Notes: generated by a model from the sequence alone, not told the origin. Numbered from the stretch's first letter, positions 1-6,341 are shown. The stretch is 6,555 bases of DNA from an uncultured Lachnospiraceae bacterium (GCA_944384285.1 CALWSX010000076.1:1-6555), one strand, 5' to 3'. Program-made: numbers and translations.

Positions 1-1
1 T

Positions 2-664
2 GGAGCAATTTTAGCAGTTGTAGTAAATTATTTTTACAAACTTTTTCCTTTTTGCTCTGACAAATCAAAACATTATATAAAACTTCCTATACTTCGTATG
101 TGGTATAAAGTTATATTTGCATCTATACCTGCAGGTGTTATAGGACTTTTATTTGACGACGTTATGGAAAAACTTTTCTTTACTCCTTTTGTCGTTGCTT
201 TAATGCTTATACTTTATGGTATATTTTTTATACTTCTTGAGAATAAAAACAGAGGAAAGCGATTTAAAATAACAAATATTGACCGCCTTCCATACAGAAC
301 AGCTTTTGGTATTGGACTTTTCCAGGTTCTTGCTCTTATACCGGGAACGTCTCGTTCAGGCGCTACTATTTTAGGAGCTATGATTTTAGGCTGTTCAAGA
401 ACTGTATCTGCCGAATTTACATTTTTCCTTGCCATTCCGGCAATGTTTGGCGCAAGCCTTTTAAAACTTTTTAAATTCGGTTTAACTTTTACAGGTATGG
501 AAATGGCAATACTTTCTGTTGGTATTATCGTATCTTTTGTTGTATCTTTAATAGTTATTAAGTTTCTTATGCAATATATTAAGAAACATGACTTTAAAGT
601 TTTTGGTTATTACAGAATAATACTTGGTATAATTGTACTCTTGTATTTTTTCTTGGTAAAATAA
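2..664 (+). CDS. uppP: Undecaprenyl-diphosphate phosphatase UppP (BacA family), 5'-truncated by window edge
   Basis: This integral membrane enzyme dephosphorylates undecaprenyl diphosphate to recycle the lipid carrier for peptidoglycan and other envelope polymers, and confers basal bacitracin tolerance. The reading frame is open from base 2, so the gene starts left of the window; the first in-frame ATG (98) lies inside the conserved protein and is not the start. About 220 residues are visible, against roughly 265-280 for the family, so some 50 are missing, including the N-terminal glutamate-rich catalytic motif. Visible family marks are an IPAGVIGLLF segment, the PGTSRSGATI active-site motif (visible residues 114-123) and, about 20 residues later, AEFTFFLAIP. 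Several hydrophobic membrane segments follow, ending in LVK. A 46-base gap with no terminator separates it from ybaB, so co-transcription is possible. Confidence 0.95.
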   Translation, partial: GAILAVVVNYFYKLFPFCSDKSKHYIKLPILRMWYKVIFASIPAGVIGLLFDDVMEKLFFTPFVVALMLILYGIFFILLENKNRGKRFKITNIDRLPYRTAFGIGLFQVLALIPGTSRSGATILGAMILGCSRTVSAEFTFFLAIPAMFGASLLKLFKFGLTFTGMEMAILSVGIIVSFVVSLIVIKFLMQYIKKHDFKVFGYYRIILGIIVLLYFFLVK

Positions 665-710
665 TACTTTTCAAATGAAAAAATTTATATTTTTAGGAGG
701 AAAATAATTT

Positions 711-1061
711 ATGGGTAAAGGAATGGGAAGATCTCCATTTGGTAACATGGGCGGAATGAATATGGGTAACCTTATGAAACAGGCTCAAAAAATGCAAAAA
801 CAAATGGAGGAAGCTCAGGCAGCTTTAGAATCAAAAATAATTGAAACATCTTCCGGCGGTGGCGCTGTAAAAATTAAAATCACAGGTAAAAAAGAAATTA
901 AAGAATTAAAATTAAATCCTGAAATAGTTGATCCAGATGATGTAGAAATGCTTGAAGATTTAATTTTATCAGCCGTAAATGAAGCAATAAGACAGGCTGA
1001 CGAATTATCAAATGAAACTATGGGCAGCATTACAGGTGGTATCGGAGCCGGTTTATTCTAA
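711..1061 (+). CDS. YbaB/EbfC family nucleoid-associated DNA-binding protein
   Basis: This small protein (116 residues) forms dimers that bind DNA without strong sequence specificity and act in nucleoid organisation. The family is typically 100-110 residues and encoded just before recR, as here (17-base gap). The N-terminal 20 residues are rich in Met and Gly, probably a disordered leader. Residues 20-45 form the long amphipathic helix (NLMKQAQKMQKQMEEAQ). Strands follow with SGGGAVKIKITGKKEIKELKLNPE (about 48-71), then a helical DPDDVEMLEDLILSAVNEA stretch (74-92), and a Gly-rich end that also contains the conserved MGSITGG. The ATG is set by AGGAGG at 695-700, ten bases upstream. Function is known for the family; no specific role can be read from this copy. 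Confidence 0.95.
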   Translation: MGKGMGRSPFGNMGGMNMGNLMKQAQKMQKQMEEAQAALESKIIETSSGGGAVKIKITGKKEIKELKLNPEIVDPDDVEMLEDLILSAVNEAIRQADELSNETMGSITGGIGAGLF

Positions 1062-1078
1062 AAAATTAAGGTGATACT

Positions 1079-1678
1079 ATGAACTTTTATACAAGTCCTA
1101 TATCTAAACTTATAGAGGAATTTTCAAAACTTCCGGGAATAGGCGGCAAATCGGCACAAAGACTCGCTTTTCATATTTTAAATATGGACGAAGAAAGTGT
1201 TAAAAGGCTTACAGATGCCATAACTACAGCAAAAAAAGAAATTCACTATTGCAGTATATGTTGTAATCTTACTGATAAAGACGTTTGTCCTATTTGCAGC
1301 AACGATGAAAGGGATAAAACTACCATAATGGTTGTTGAAAACCCAAGAGACCTTGTGGCTTATGAAAAAACTCACGAATATCACGGACTTTACCATGTTT
1401 TGCATGGGGCTATTTCTCCTATGGCTGGTATATCTCCAGATGATATAAAGCTTAAAGAGCTTATAGAAAGACTTTCTGATGAAGAAATAAAAGAAGTAAT
1501 TTTAGCTACTAACCCAAATGTTACGGGCGAAGCTACAGCTATGTATATTTCTCGTCTTATAAAGCCCATGGGAATAAAGGTTACAAGAATTGCAAATGGT
1601 GTCCCGGTTGGAGGAGACCTTGAATATATTGATCAGGTTACACTTTCAAGAGCTCTTGAAGGCAGACGTGAAATGTAA
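1079..1678 (+). CDS. recR: Recombination mediator RecR
   Basis: RecR works with RecO (and RecF) to load RecA onto SSB-covered single-stranded DNA during gap repair. The protein is full length (199 residues; family about 198-200). In order: a helix-hairpin-helix DNA-binding element (LPGIGGKSAQRLAFHIL, residues 18-34); a four-cysteine zinc finger (C58, C61, C70, C73; C62 is an extra cysteine); a Toprim domain from about residue 82 (IMVVENPRDLVAYE) with the conserved GLYHVLHGAISPM stretch (103-115) and ATNPNVTGEATA (143-154); and the C-terminal GVPVGGDLEYIDQVTLSRALEGRR signature. The ATG at 1079 is preceded by AAGGTGAT (1068-1075). It lies 17 bases after ybaB, probably in the same transcript, and is followed directly by a strong intrinsic terminator. 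Confidence 0.98.
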   Translation: MNFYTSPISKLIEEFSKLPGIGGKSAQRLAFHILNMDEESVKRLTDAITTAKKEIHYCSICCNLTDKDVCPICSNDERDKTTIMVVENPRDLVAYEKTHEYHGLYHVLHGAISPMAGISPDDIKLKELIERLSDEEIKEVILATNPNVTGEATAMYISRLIKPMGIKVTRIANGVPVGGDLEYIDQVTLSRALEGRREM

Positions 1679-1683
1679 AAAAT

Positions 1684-1719
1684 AAAGGGTATTGTTTATC
1701 AATACCCTTTTTTATTTTT
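1684..1719 (+). terminator. Intrinsic terminator after recR
   Basis: A perfect 11-bp inverted repeat (1684-1694, AAAGGGTATTG, with 1700-1710) encloses a 5-base loop and runs into a T-rich tract (TTTATTTTT). It starts 5 bases after the recR stop codon. It should end the uppP/ybaB/recR transcript and separate it from the lrgAB operon, which has its own promoter. Confidence 0.93.
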
Positions 1720-1855
1720 CCTAAAATTATACTATATACTTTTAATAAAACCCATTTTATTTTTTTGTTAATTAATAATAGGCCATAAAATCAAATATCC
1801 TAGCAAACTATATAAAAATTAATCAAATAATTTTTGCATTTTTACCAAAAAGGTA

Positions 1856-1885
1856 TTGACATTACTTAAACAACAGGCGTATAAT
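1856..1885 (+). promoter_or_regulatory. Sigma-A promoter of the lrgA-lrgB-kinase-gntR operon
   Basis: The -35 hexamer TTGACA (1856-1861) and -10 hexamer TATAAT (1880-1885) both match the vegetative consensus in all six positions, with an 18-bp spacer. A- and T-rich tracts upstream of the -35 (about 1820-1851) could serve as an UP element. Transcription would start near 1892, giving a leader of about 55 bases. Such a strong core promoter fits a gene set held off by a repressor; the palindrome just downstream is the likely operator. Confidence 0.88.
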
Positions 1886-1895
1886 CTCTAACGTA

Positions 1896-1914
1896 AAACT
1901 GGTACTACCAGTTT
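1896..1914. promoter_or_regulatory. Probable operator for the FadR-type GntR regulator encoded in the same operon
   Basis: This is a perfect palindrome: arms AAACTGGTA (1896-1904) and TACCAGTTT (1906-1914) around a single C. Its core TGGT-ACT-ACCA (1900-1910) fits the TNGTNNNACNA pattern known for FadR-subfamily GntR operators such as those of FadR, PdhR and LldR. It begins about 11 bases after the -10 hexamer, at or just after the expected transcription start, where a bound protein would block initiation or promoter escape. The fourth gene of the operon encodes exactly this type of regulator, so autoregulation is inferred. In RNA the same sequence could form a short 5' hairpin, but the DNA-site reading is better supported. 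Confidence 0.82.
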
Positions 1915-1933
1915 ATTTGTTTGCTTATTTTTT

Positions 1934-1940
1934 AGGGAGG
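1934..1940 (+). promoter_or_regulatory. Ribosome binding site deciding the lrgA start
   Basis: AGGGAGG ends six bases before the ATG at 1947. An upstream in-frame TTG at 1917 would place this site inside the coding region, and it has no good site of its own because the operator lies just in front of it. The ATG is therefore chosen. Confidence 0.85.
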
Positions 1941-1946
1941 ACTAAT

Positions 1947-2306
1947 ATGAGATATCTAAAACAATTTACAATAATACTTCTTATTTCACTTGTGGGTGAA
2001 ATTTTAAAGGCTGTTCTTCCGCTTCCAATTCCGGCAAGCGTTTACGGTCTTATCATAATGCTTATATGCTTATGTACAAAAGTAATTCGCATTAATCAAA
2101 TTAAAGACGCCTCTTTGTTTTTAATAGAAATTATGCCTGTAATGTTTATTCCGCCAGCTGTCGGTCTTTCCGATGCTTGGCCAACTTTAAAACCTATTTT
2201 TATACCTGTTTTTATAACTGTCGTTGTTACAACTATTCTTGTTATGGTTGTTACAGGAAGAGTTACTCAATTTGTAATACGAAGAGGAGGGAACAATAAA
2301 CAATGA
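1947..2306 (+). CDS. lrgA: CidA/LrgA family small membrane protein
   Basis: This is the small subunit of an LrgAB/CidAB-type pair. The family was first described as holin/antiholin-like modulators of autolysis; relatives in Bacillus subtilis (PftAB) and Streptococcus mutans work as pyruvate transporters. At 119 residues it is near the family's usual 115-150. Four hydrophobic segments are visible: about 5-23, 30-46, 57-73 and 84-103. Family motifs are LPLPIPASVYGLIIML (24-39, the usual form being LPIPGSVxG) and MPVMFIPPAVG (63-73). The C-terminus is short and basic (RRGGNNKQ). Its stop overlaps the start of lrgB by four bases (ATGA at 2303-2306), implying translational coupling and roughly equal expression. 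The symbol is by family; CidA and LrgA cannot be told apart from sequence alone. Confidence 0.9.
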   Translation: MRYLKQFTIILLISLVGEILKAVLPLPIPASVYGLIIMLICLCTKVIRINQIKDASLFLIEIMPVMFIPPAVGLSDAWPTLKPIFIPVFITVVVTTILVMVVTGRVTQFVIRRGGNNKQ

Positions 2307-2995
2307 TTACTTTTTTTGAAACATCACTTTTTTTCGGTGTATCAATAAGCTTAATAGCCTATTTTATAGGAGTTGTTATAAAAAGAAGAGTACATTTGGC
2401 AATATTAAATCCTTTATTAGTAGCAGTTGTACTTGTAATTATTTTTATAAATATATTTGATATTAAATATGATACATATAACGAAGGTGCCAAATATCTT
2501 TCATACCTGCTTACACCTGCTACAGTTTGTCTTGCTGTGCCATTATACGAACAGTTAAAACTTTTAAGAAAAAATATAAAAGCTGTAATTTTAGGTATAT
2601 TGTCCGGAATACTTGCAAATATTCTCGGTATATTTTTCTTATCAAAACTCTTTGGATTTACACATGAACTTTATGTAACTTTACTTCCTAAATCCATAAC
2701 AACTGCAATAGGAATGGGCGTTTCCTCAGAACTTGGAGGAATTGTTACCATAACAGTTGCCGCTATAACTATTACAGGTATCCTTGGAAACGTTATTGCA
2801 GAAGGAGTTTTTAAAATATTCGGTATAAAAGAGCCTGTCGCAAAAGGCCTCGCTCTTGGAAACTCTGCCCACGCTGTCGGAACAGCAAAGGCTATGGAAC
2901 TTGGAACTATAGAAGGAGCAATGAGCAGTCTTGCAGTAGCTGTTGCAGGTTTACTTACTGTACTTACTGCTTCTGTTTTTGCTCAAATGATGTAA
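2303..2995 (+). CDS. lrgB: CidB/LrgB family membrane protein
   Basis: This is the large membrane partner of the LrgA-like protein. It has the family's usual length (230 residues) and many hydrophobic segments (for example 6-26, 33-52, 93-116, 145-166, 205-227). The hallmark motifs are intact: LLTPATVCLAVPLYEQ (69-84), LPKSITTAIG (128-137), and GNSAHAVGTAKAMELG with EGAMSSL (186-210). These conserved polar residues within membrane segments suit a solute path. Start ATG at 2303 overlaps the lrgA stop, with an AGAGGAGGG site 11 bases ahead. By homology the pair may carry pyruvate or a related small acid, or influence autolysis; the sequence does not decide. No lytS/lytR two-component genes, the usual regulators of lrgAB, are present in the window; a GntR gene sits downstream instead. 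Confidence 0.93.
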   Translation: MITFFETSLFFGVSISLIAYFIGVVIKRRVHLAILNPLLVAVVLVIIFINIFDIKYDTYNEGAKYLSYLLTPATVCLAVPLYEQLKLLRKNIKAVILGILSGILANILGIFFLSKLFGFTHELYVTLLPKSITTAIGMGVSSELGGIVTITVAAITITGILGNVIAEGVFKIFGIKEPVAKGLALGNSAHAVGTAKAMELGTIEGAMSSLAVAVAGLLTVLTASVFAQMM

Positions 2996-3020
2996 AAAGA
3001 TATAAAGGAGGGTTATTATT

Positions 3021-3611
3021 ATGAAAAATCCACTTATTATTACAATAGGTCGTCAATGCGGAAGTGGCGGTCACGAAATAGGAAAAAGACTCGCAGACCG
3101 TCTAGAACTTCCTTTTTATGACAAAACAAAATTAATGGATCTTGCCAAACATACAGACCATTATGATGAACTTAAATCATTTTATGAAGAACACCCTGTA
3201 AACAGCCTTTTGTTTGCTATTGCTATAAATCAAACTATGAAAAGTCCTTCAGATAAACCATTTTCAGCTATAAGAAATTTGATTGGAACAAGCGGCGGTG
3301 TACTTGTAGGAAGATGCGGAAACGTAATCTTTAGAAATTACAAAAATTGTGTAAGCATTTTTATACATGCTGATATTGAAAAAAGACTTATTCGTATTTC
3401 GGAAACAAGAAATATAAATACCAAAAATGCTCAACACCATATAACCGATACAGATAAAGAACGTAGGGAATTTCATCAGTATTTTACCAAAGAAACATGG
3501 GGACAATCTGATGGATATGAACTTTGCCTTGACAGTTCTATTTTAGGAATTGATGGATGTGTAGACATTATTATCAAATATCTCGAATGGAGGGGTTTAC
3601 TTGAACAGTAA
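3021..3611 (+). CDS. Cytidylate-kinase-like P-loop family protein, substrate unknown
   Basis: This 196-residue soluble protein resembles the cytidylate-kinase-like family (the AAA/CMP-kinase-like group), which is distinct from the true CMP kinase Cmk. It opens with a strand and glycine-rich nucleotide loop, ITIGRQCGSGGHEIGKRLA (7-25); as is usual in this family the loop reads GSGG and lacks the classical GK[ST]. PFYDK (31-35) follows. VLVGRCGNVIFR (94-105), VSIFIHADIEKRLIRI (111-126), a lid-like basic helix with DKERREFHQYFTKETWG (145-161), and YELCLDSSILGIDGCVDII (166-184) complete the fold. ATG at 3021 follows AAAGGAGGG (3004-3012). It lies 25 bases after lrgB and overlaps the next gene by 11 bases, so it belongs to the operon. 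Family members are poorly characterised; phosphoryl transfer to a nucleotide or other small molecule is an inference. Confidence 0.85.
   Translation: MKNPLIITIGRQCGSGGHEIGKRLADRLELPFYDKTKLMDLAKHTDHYDELKSFYEEHPVNSLLFAIAINQTMKSPSDKPFSAIRNLIGTSGGVLVGRCGNVIFRNYKNCVSIFIHADIEKRLIRISETRNINTKNAQHHITDTDKERREFHQYFTKETWGQSDGYELCLDSSILGIDGCVDIIIKYLEWRGLLEQ
3589..3595 (+). promoter_or_regulatory. Ribosome binding site for the TTG-initiated gntR gene
   Basis: GGAGGGG lies within the end of the kinase-like gene, five bases before the TTG at 3601. No in-frame ATG occurs before the DNA-binding domain, so this site supports TTG as the true start. Confidence 0.8.
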
Positions 3612-4284
3612 ATCTAATGTATCAGAACCTTCCGTACGTGCTTATGATATTGTATTAAATTTTATAAAAAGCCAAATCATACAAAAAAAATTAAAACTTG
3701 GAGATAAACTCCCGTCTGAAAGATTTTTGATGCAGAAACTTTCTTTAAGCAGAAACTCTGTAAGAGAGGCTTTACGTCAGCTTGAAAATATGGGTTTTAT
3801 AAAAAGCGTACATGGCCAGGGAACTTTCCTTATAAATAATTCAAGAGAGGGCATTTCTTCCATATTTTCAATGCTTCTTTTATTACAGCAAACTAATAAA
3901 GAAGAATTTTTAAATCTTCGTAAAACTCTTGAAATCGCAGCCCTTGAAAATGCAATTTTATTTAAAGACAGTGACAAAATAGCAAATCTTAAAATTGCAA
4001 TTCAAAATATGGAAGATGCCGAAAATTTATCAGAGCTTGAAAAAGCCGAAAATTTATTTCATAAAACCCTTATATCCTTAGGAAATAACAGAATTTTTAC
4101 AACAATTATGGAAGCACTTTCAACACTTGAAGAAAGCTACCGCCACGAAACACTTAAATGTATTAATAACAATATTAAAAAAGAACTTTTGGATATACAC
4201 AAAAATATTGTTGTTTCAATCGAAAACAATGACATAAAAAATGCAAAAGAGGCTTTAATTAAACATTTTGAGATTATAAAATAA
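3601..4284 (+). CDS. GntR-family transcriptional regulator, FadR subfamily (FCD ligand domain)
   Basis: This 227-residue regulator has a winged helix-turn-helix at about 12-78, with the GntR marks LGDKLPSERFL (33-43), SRNSVREALRQLENMGFI (50-67) and the wing HGQGTFL (71-77). An all-helical FCD domain follows at about 102-226. In many FCD proteins an Asp and three His bind a metal next to the effector. Here the matching residues appear to be Glu150 (ENLFH), His154, His200 and His222, a conservative Asp-to-Glu change. Subfamily effectors are commonly organic acids (pyruvate for PdhR, lactate for LldR), which fits the LrgAB transporter upstream; the effector here is unknown. It starts at TTG, overlapping the kinase-like gene by 11 bases, and is last in the operon. 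The FadR-type palindrome at 1896-1914 is its probable binding site, making it an autoregulator. Confidence 0.92.
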   Translation: MNSKSNVSEPSVRAYDIVLNFIKSQIIQKKLKLGDKLPSERFLMQKLSLSRNSVREALRQLENMGFIKSVHGQGTFLINNSREGISSIFSMLLLLQQTNKEEFLNLRKTLEIAALENAILFKDSDKIANLKIAIQNMEDAENLSELEKAENLFHKTLISLGNNRIFTTIMEALSTLEESYRHETLKCINNNIKKELLDIHKNIVVSIENNDIKNAKEALIKHFEIIK

Positions 4285-4290
4285 AAAACA

Positions 4291-4321
4291 AAAAACACAC
4301 ACTTTAAAAGTGTGTGTTTTT
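4291..4321. terminator. Bidirectional terminator between gntR and the convergent protease gene
   Basis: Arms AAAAACACACACTT (4291-4304) and its complement (4308-4321) form a 14-bp stem around a 3-base loop; the A/T ends supply a T-tract on both strands. It begins 7 bases after the gntR stop and lies 40 bases past the stop of the minus-strand protease gene, so it can end both converging transcripts. Confidence 0.88.
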
Positions 4322-4361
4322 AATCTTATTTATATAAAGTAGTAGTATTTTATTTTAATTA

Positions 4362-6335
4362 TCAAACAGGTTTAACATCTACAACAACAGTGGTACTAAT
4401 AATTGAAACTACAACTGATAATCCATATCCTTCAAACATATATATTTTCCCATCATCACCATACACATATTTATATCCTATTAATTCTAAAAGGTTAAAA
4501 TACCTGAAAAGTGTTTCCATAAAGGTGTTATAATCATAATAATCTGACCATTTATAAGGATATACAATAGCACCATCATCAAAATATCCCGGTTGAGAAC
4601 TTAACTGCATAGAAGAATACCAGCCAAAATCTGGCAAATAGCCAAAATCTGAATAACCCTGAGGTCTTTTTTCAACAGTAATATTAATAGTCTTTGAGCC
4701 CTTCAAATCAGCATGAACTCTTACATGTTCAGTTTCATTTTGGAATATTCCCAATTCAGCATCTGTAAATTTATCAGTCCATATCAATCCTTCACTTTGA
4801 AGAGCTGAAGCATAATTATACATAGTATACGCATAACACTCTCCTTCTTCCATATCATCAATATTATAAAAATCAAATCCTTCATATACTAAATTATATC
4901 CCAAAGGTATTTCTTCAGCATAAATAAGTCTTACTCCTGAAAATTTTCCGAAATCTAAAACATGTGAAAATCCAGGATAGTAATAAGATCCATATATAAA
5001 ATTAGGTCCTTTACTAGAACTATCTAAATTTTTGATAAAACGTATTGGAACTGCTAAATTTACATCTCCTTCACCAAATCCGGATGTTGTAACACCAACT
5101 AAATTTCCATATCCATCAATTAAAGCTCCACCACTGCTTCCATGAGTAATTGGTACAGAAAATTGTATTAATTCACGTCCATCTATAACTCTGTTCGGAT
5201 TAGAAATAATCCCCTGTGATATAGTATTGTCCAATCCTACAGGACTTCCGATTGCATACGCAGTTTGTCCTTGTTTTAAAGTTACAGAATAATCAAGCTT
5301 AAAAGGTTTAAAGTTATTTCCGGATATTTTAAGAAGTGCAAGGTCATTTTCTGAGTCTGCATCAATAATACGTACATCAAATGTAGAATATCCATAAGGT
5401 GTTGATATTTTTATTTTTTCACTGTTTTCTACAACATGATGATTAGTAATTGCTAAACCGTCTTCTGAAATAAAAAATCCACTTCCTGAACATCTAAGTG
5501 AACCGTTAAATGAATAAGTTTCTATATAAAAAACCGAATCCGAATAGCGTTCTGCTATTTCTTGAGCCGACAAAACTTTTCCATTTGTTTGAGTTTGATT
5601 GTAAATCTGATTGTAAGTCTGACTTTGTGGTTGAGAAACAACTTCATTAGATGTATCTTTTAAAGGTTCCCATTTAACTTCTGATGTATTACGCACGTTA
5701 GGATTTGAAATAGATACACAAATTATCGCAATTTCAGAACGTTTTATATTATTGTCCGGAAAAAATCTTCCGTATTTGTCATTTCCAGAAAGAACTCCTG
5801 CACGATAAAGAGTATAAATCTCATTTGCACCGTCCATCGACATAGGTACATCCGGGATACTGCCATCTGGAATTTCTCTTACCTTTGAAAGGTTTCCATC
5901 TGGCAAGCTTTTTACAAATATTTTTGCAACATCTTTTCTCGAAGCATAAATATTATAATTACTGTATGATTTAGAAATAATATTATTTTTTAATGCATAA
6001 TCCACATATGGTGTATACCAAGAAGCTCCTGCTCCAGGTGCAACCTTTTTGCCTGTTGTAAATAAACTATGTATGTTTGCAGACAATGTAATTGTTTCAG
6101 CTAATGTCAAATAGCTATTAGGTTCAAACTTATTATCCGATTTTCCGGACATAATATCTGTTTCAAAGCATTGTTTTACATACGGTGCAAACCAATCTGA
6201 ATCTTTTATATCCACAAATTGATTTGTATAAGTTCTGTTTGCTGAAAATGATGTGTACGACCCATTTGCAAATACAGGTAAAATTGTATTAATACAAAAA
6301 GTTGTTGCAAGCAATACAGATAATATTTTTTTCAT
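4362..6335 (-). CDS. Secreted HtrA-like (S1C) serine protease with three N-terminal SLH domains and an unassigned C-terminal region
   Basis: This is a 657-residue exported protein. A Sec signal peptide (MKKILSVLLATTFC..., likely cut after VFA at about 23) precedes three SLH repeats (about 40-92, 104-145, 160-212) that should hold the protein non-covalently on cell-wall polymers. A Gln/Asn/Ser-rich linker (about 222-252) leads to a trypsin-like protease domain (about 258-437). The triad is complete: His300 (AITNHHVV), Asp331 (ENDLALLKI) and Ser401 (HGSSGGAL). The GSSGG form and the NLAVPI segment at the end of the domain are typical of HtrA/DegP. No PDZ domain is recognisable. Residues 448-657 are instead rich in Tyr, Phe and Asp and may hold two related small domains. 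Likely role: extracytoplasmic protein quality control or processing at the cell surface, inferred from the family. ATG 6335 is chosen over an upstream TTG (6356) because of the ribosome binding site between them. Confidence 0.92.
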   Translation of the reverse strand: MKKILSVLLATTFCINTILPVFANGSYTSFSANRTYTNQFVDIKDSDWFAPYVKQCFETDIMSGKSDNKFEPNSYLTLAETITLSANIHSLFTTGKKVAPGAGASWYTPYVDYALKNNIISKSYSNYNIYASRKDVAKIFVKSLPDGNLSKVREIPDGSIPDVPMSMDGANEIYTLYRAGVLSGNDKYGRFFPDNNIKRSEIAIICVSISNPNVRNTSEVKWEPLKDTSNEVVSQPQSQTYNQIYNQTQTNGKVLSAQEIAERYSDSVFYIETYSFNGSLRCSGSGFFISEDGLAITNHHVVENSEKIKISTPYGYSTFDVRIIDADSENDLALLKISGNNFKPFKLDYSVTLKQGQTAYAIGSPVGLDNTISQGIISNPNRVIDGRELIQFSVPITHGSSGGALIDGYGNLVGVTTSGFGEGDVNLAVPIRFIKNLDSSSKGPNFIYGSYYYPGFSHVLDFGKFSGVRLIYAEEIPLGYNLVYEGFDFYNIDDMEEGECYAYTMYNYASALQSEGLIWTDKFTDAELGIFQNETEHVRVHADLKGSKTINITVEKRPQGYSDFGYLPDFGWYSSMQLSSQPGYFDDGAIVYPYKWSDYYDYNTFMETLFRYFNLLELIGYKYVYGDDGKIYMFEGYGLSVVVSIISTTVVVDVKPV

Positions 6336-6341
6336 ATATAA

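Noticed and set aside
1720..1850. A small gene or structured RNA in the AT-rich gap before the lrgA promoter
   Set aside because: No start codon with a ribosome binding site opens a convincing frame, and I see no stable stem after the recR terminator.
1917..1946. Ten-residue N-terminal extension of the LrgA-like protein from an in-frame TTG
   Set aside because: The extension contains the AGGGAGG ribosome binding site for the ATG at 1947, abuts the operator palindrome, and has no ribosome binding site of its own.
3021..3611. True CMP kinase (cmk)
   Set aside because: The glycine-rich loop lacks the Cmk form with GK[ST], the protein is shorter than typical Cmk, and the usual cmk neighbours are absent.
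4390..4400. Second copy of the regulator's operator half (GTGGTACTAAT)
   Set aside because: It shares TGGTACTA with the palindrome at 1896-1914 but lacks the second ACCA arm, and it lies inside the 3' coding end of the protease gene, far from any promoter.
6267..6335. Lipoprotein signal in the protease because of a cysteine in its signal peptide (Cys14)
   Set aside because: The residues before it (ATTF) do not form a lipobox, and a normal signal peptidase site (VFA) follows further on.
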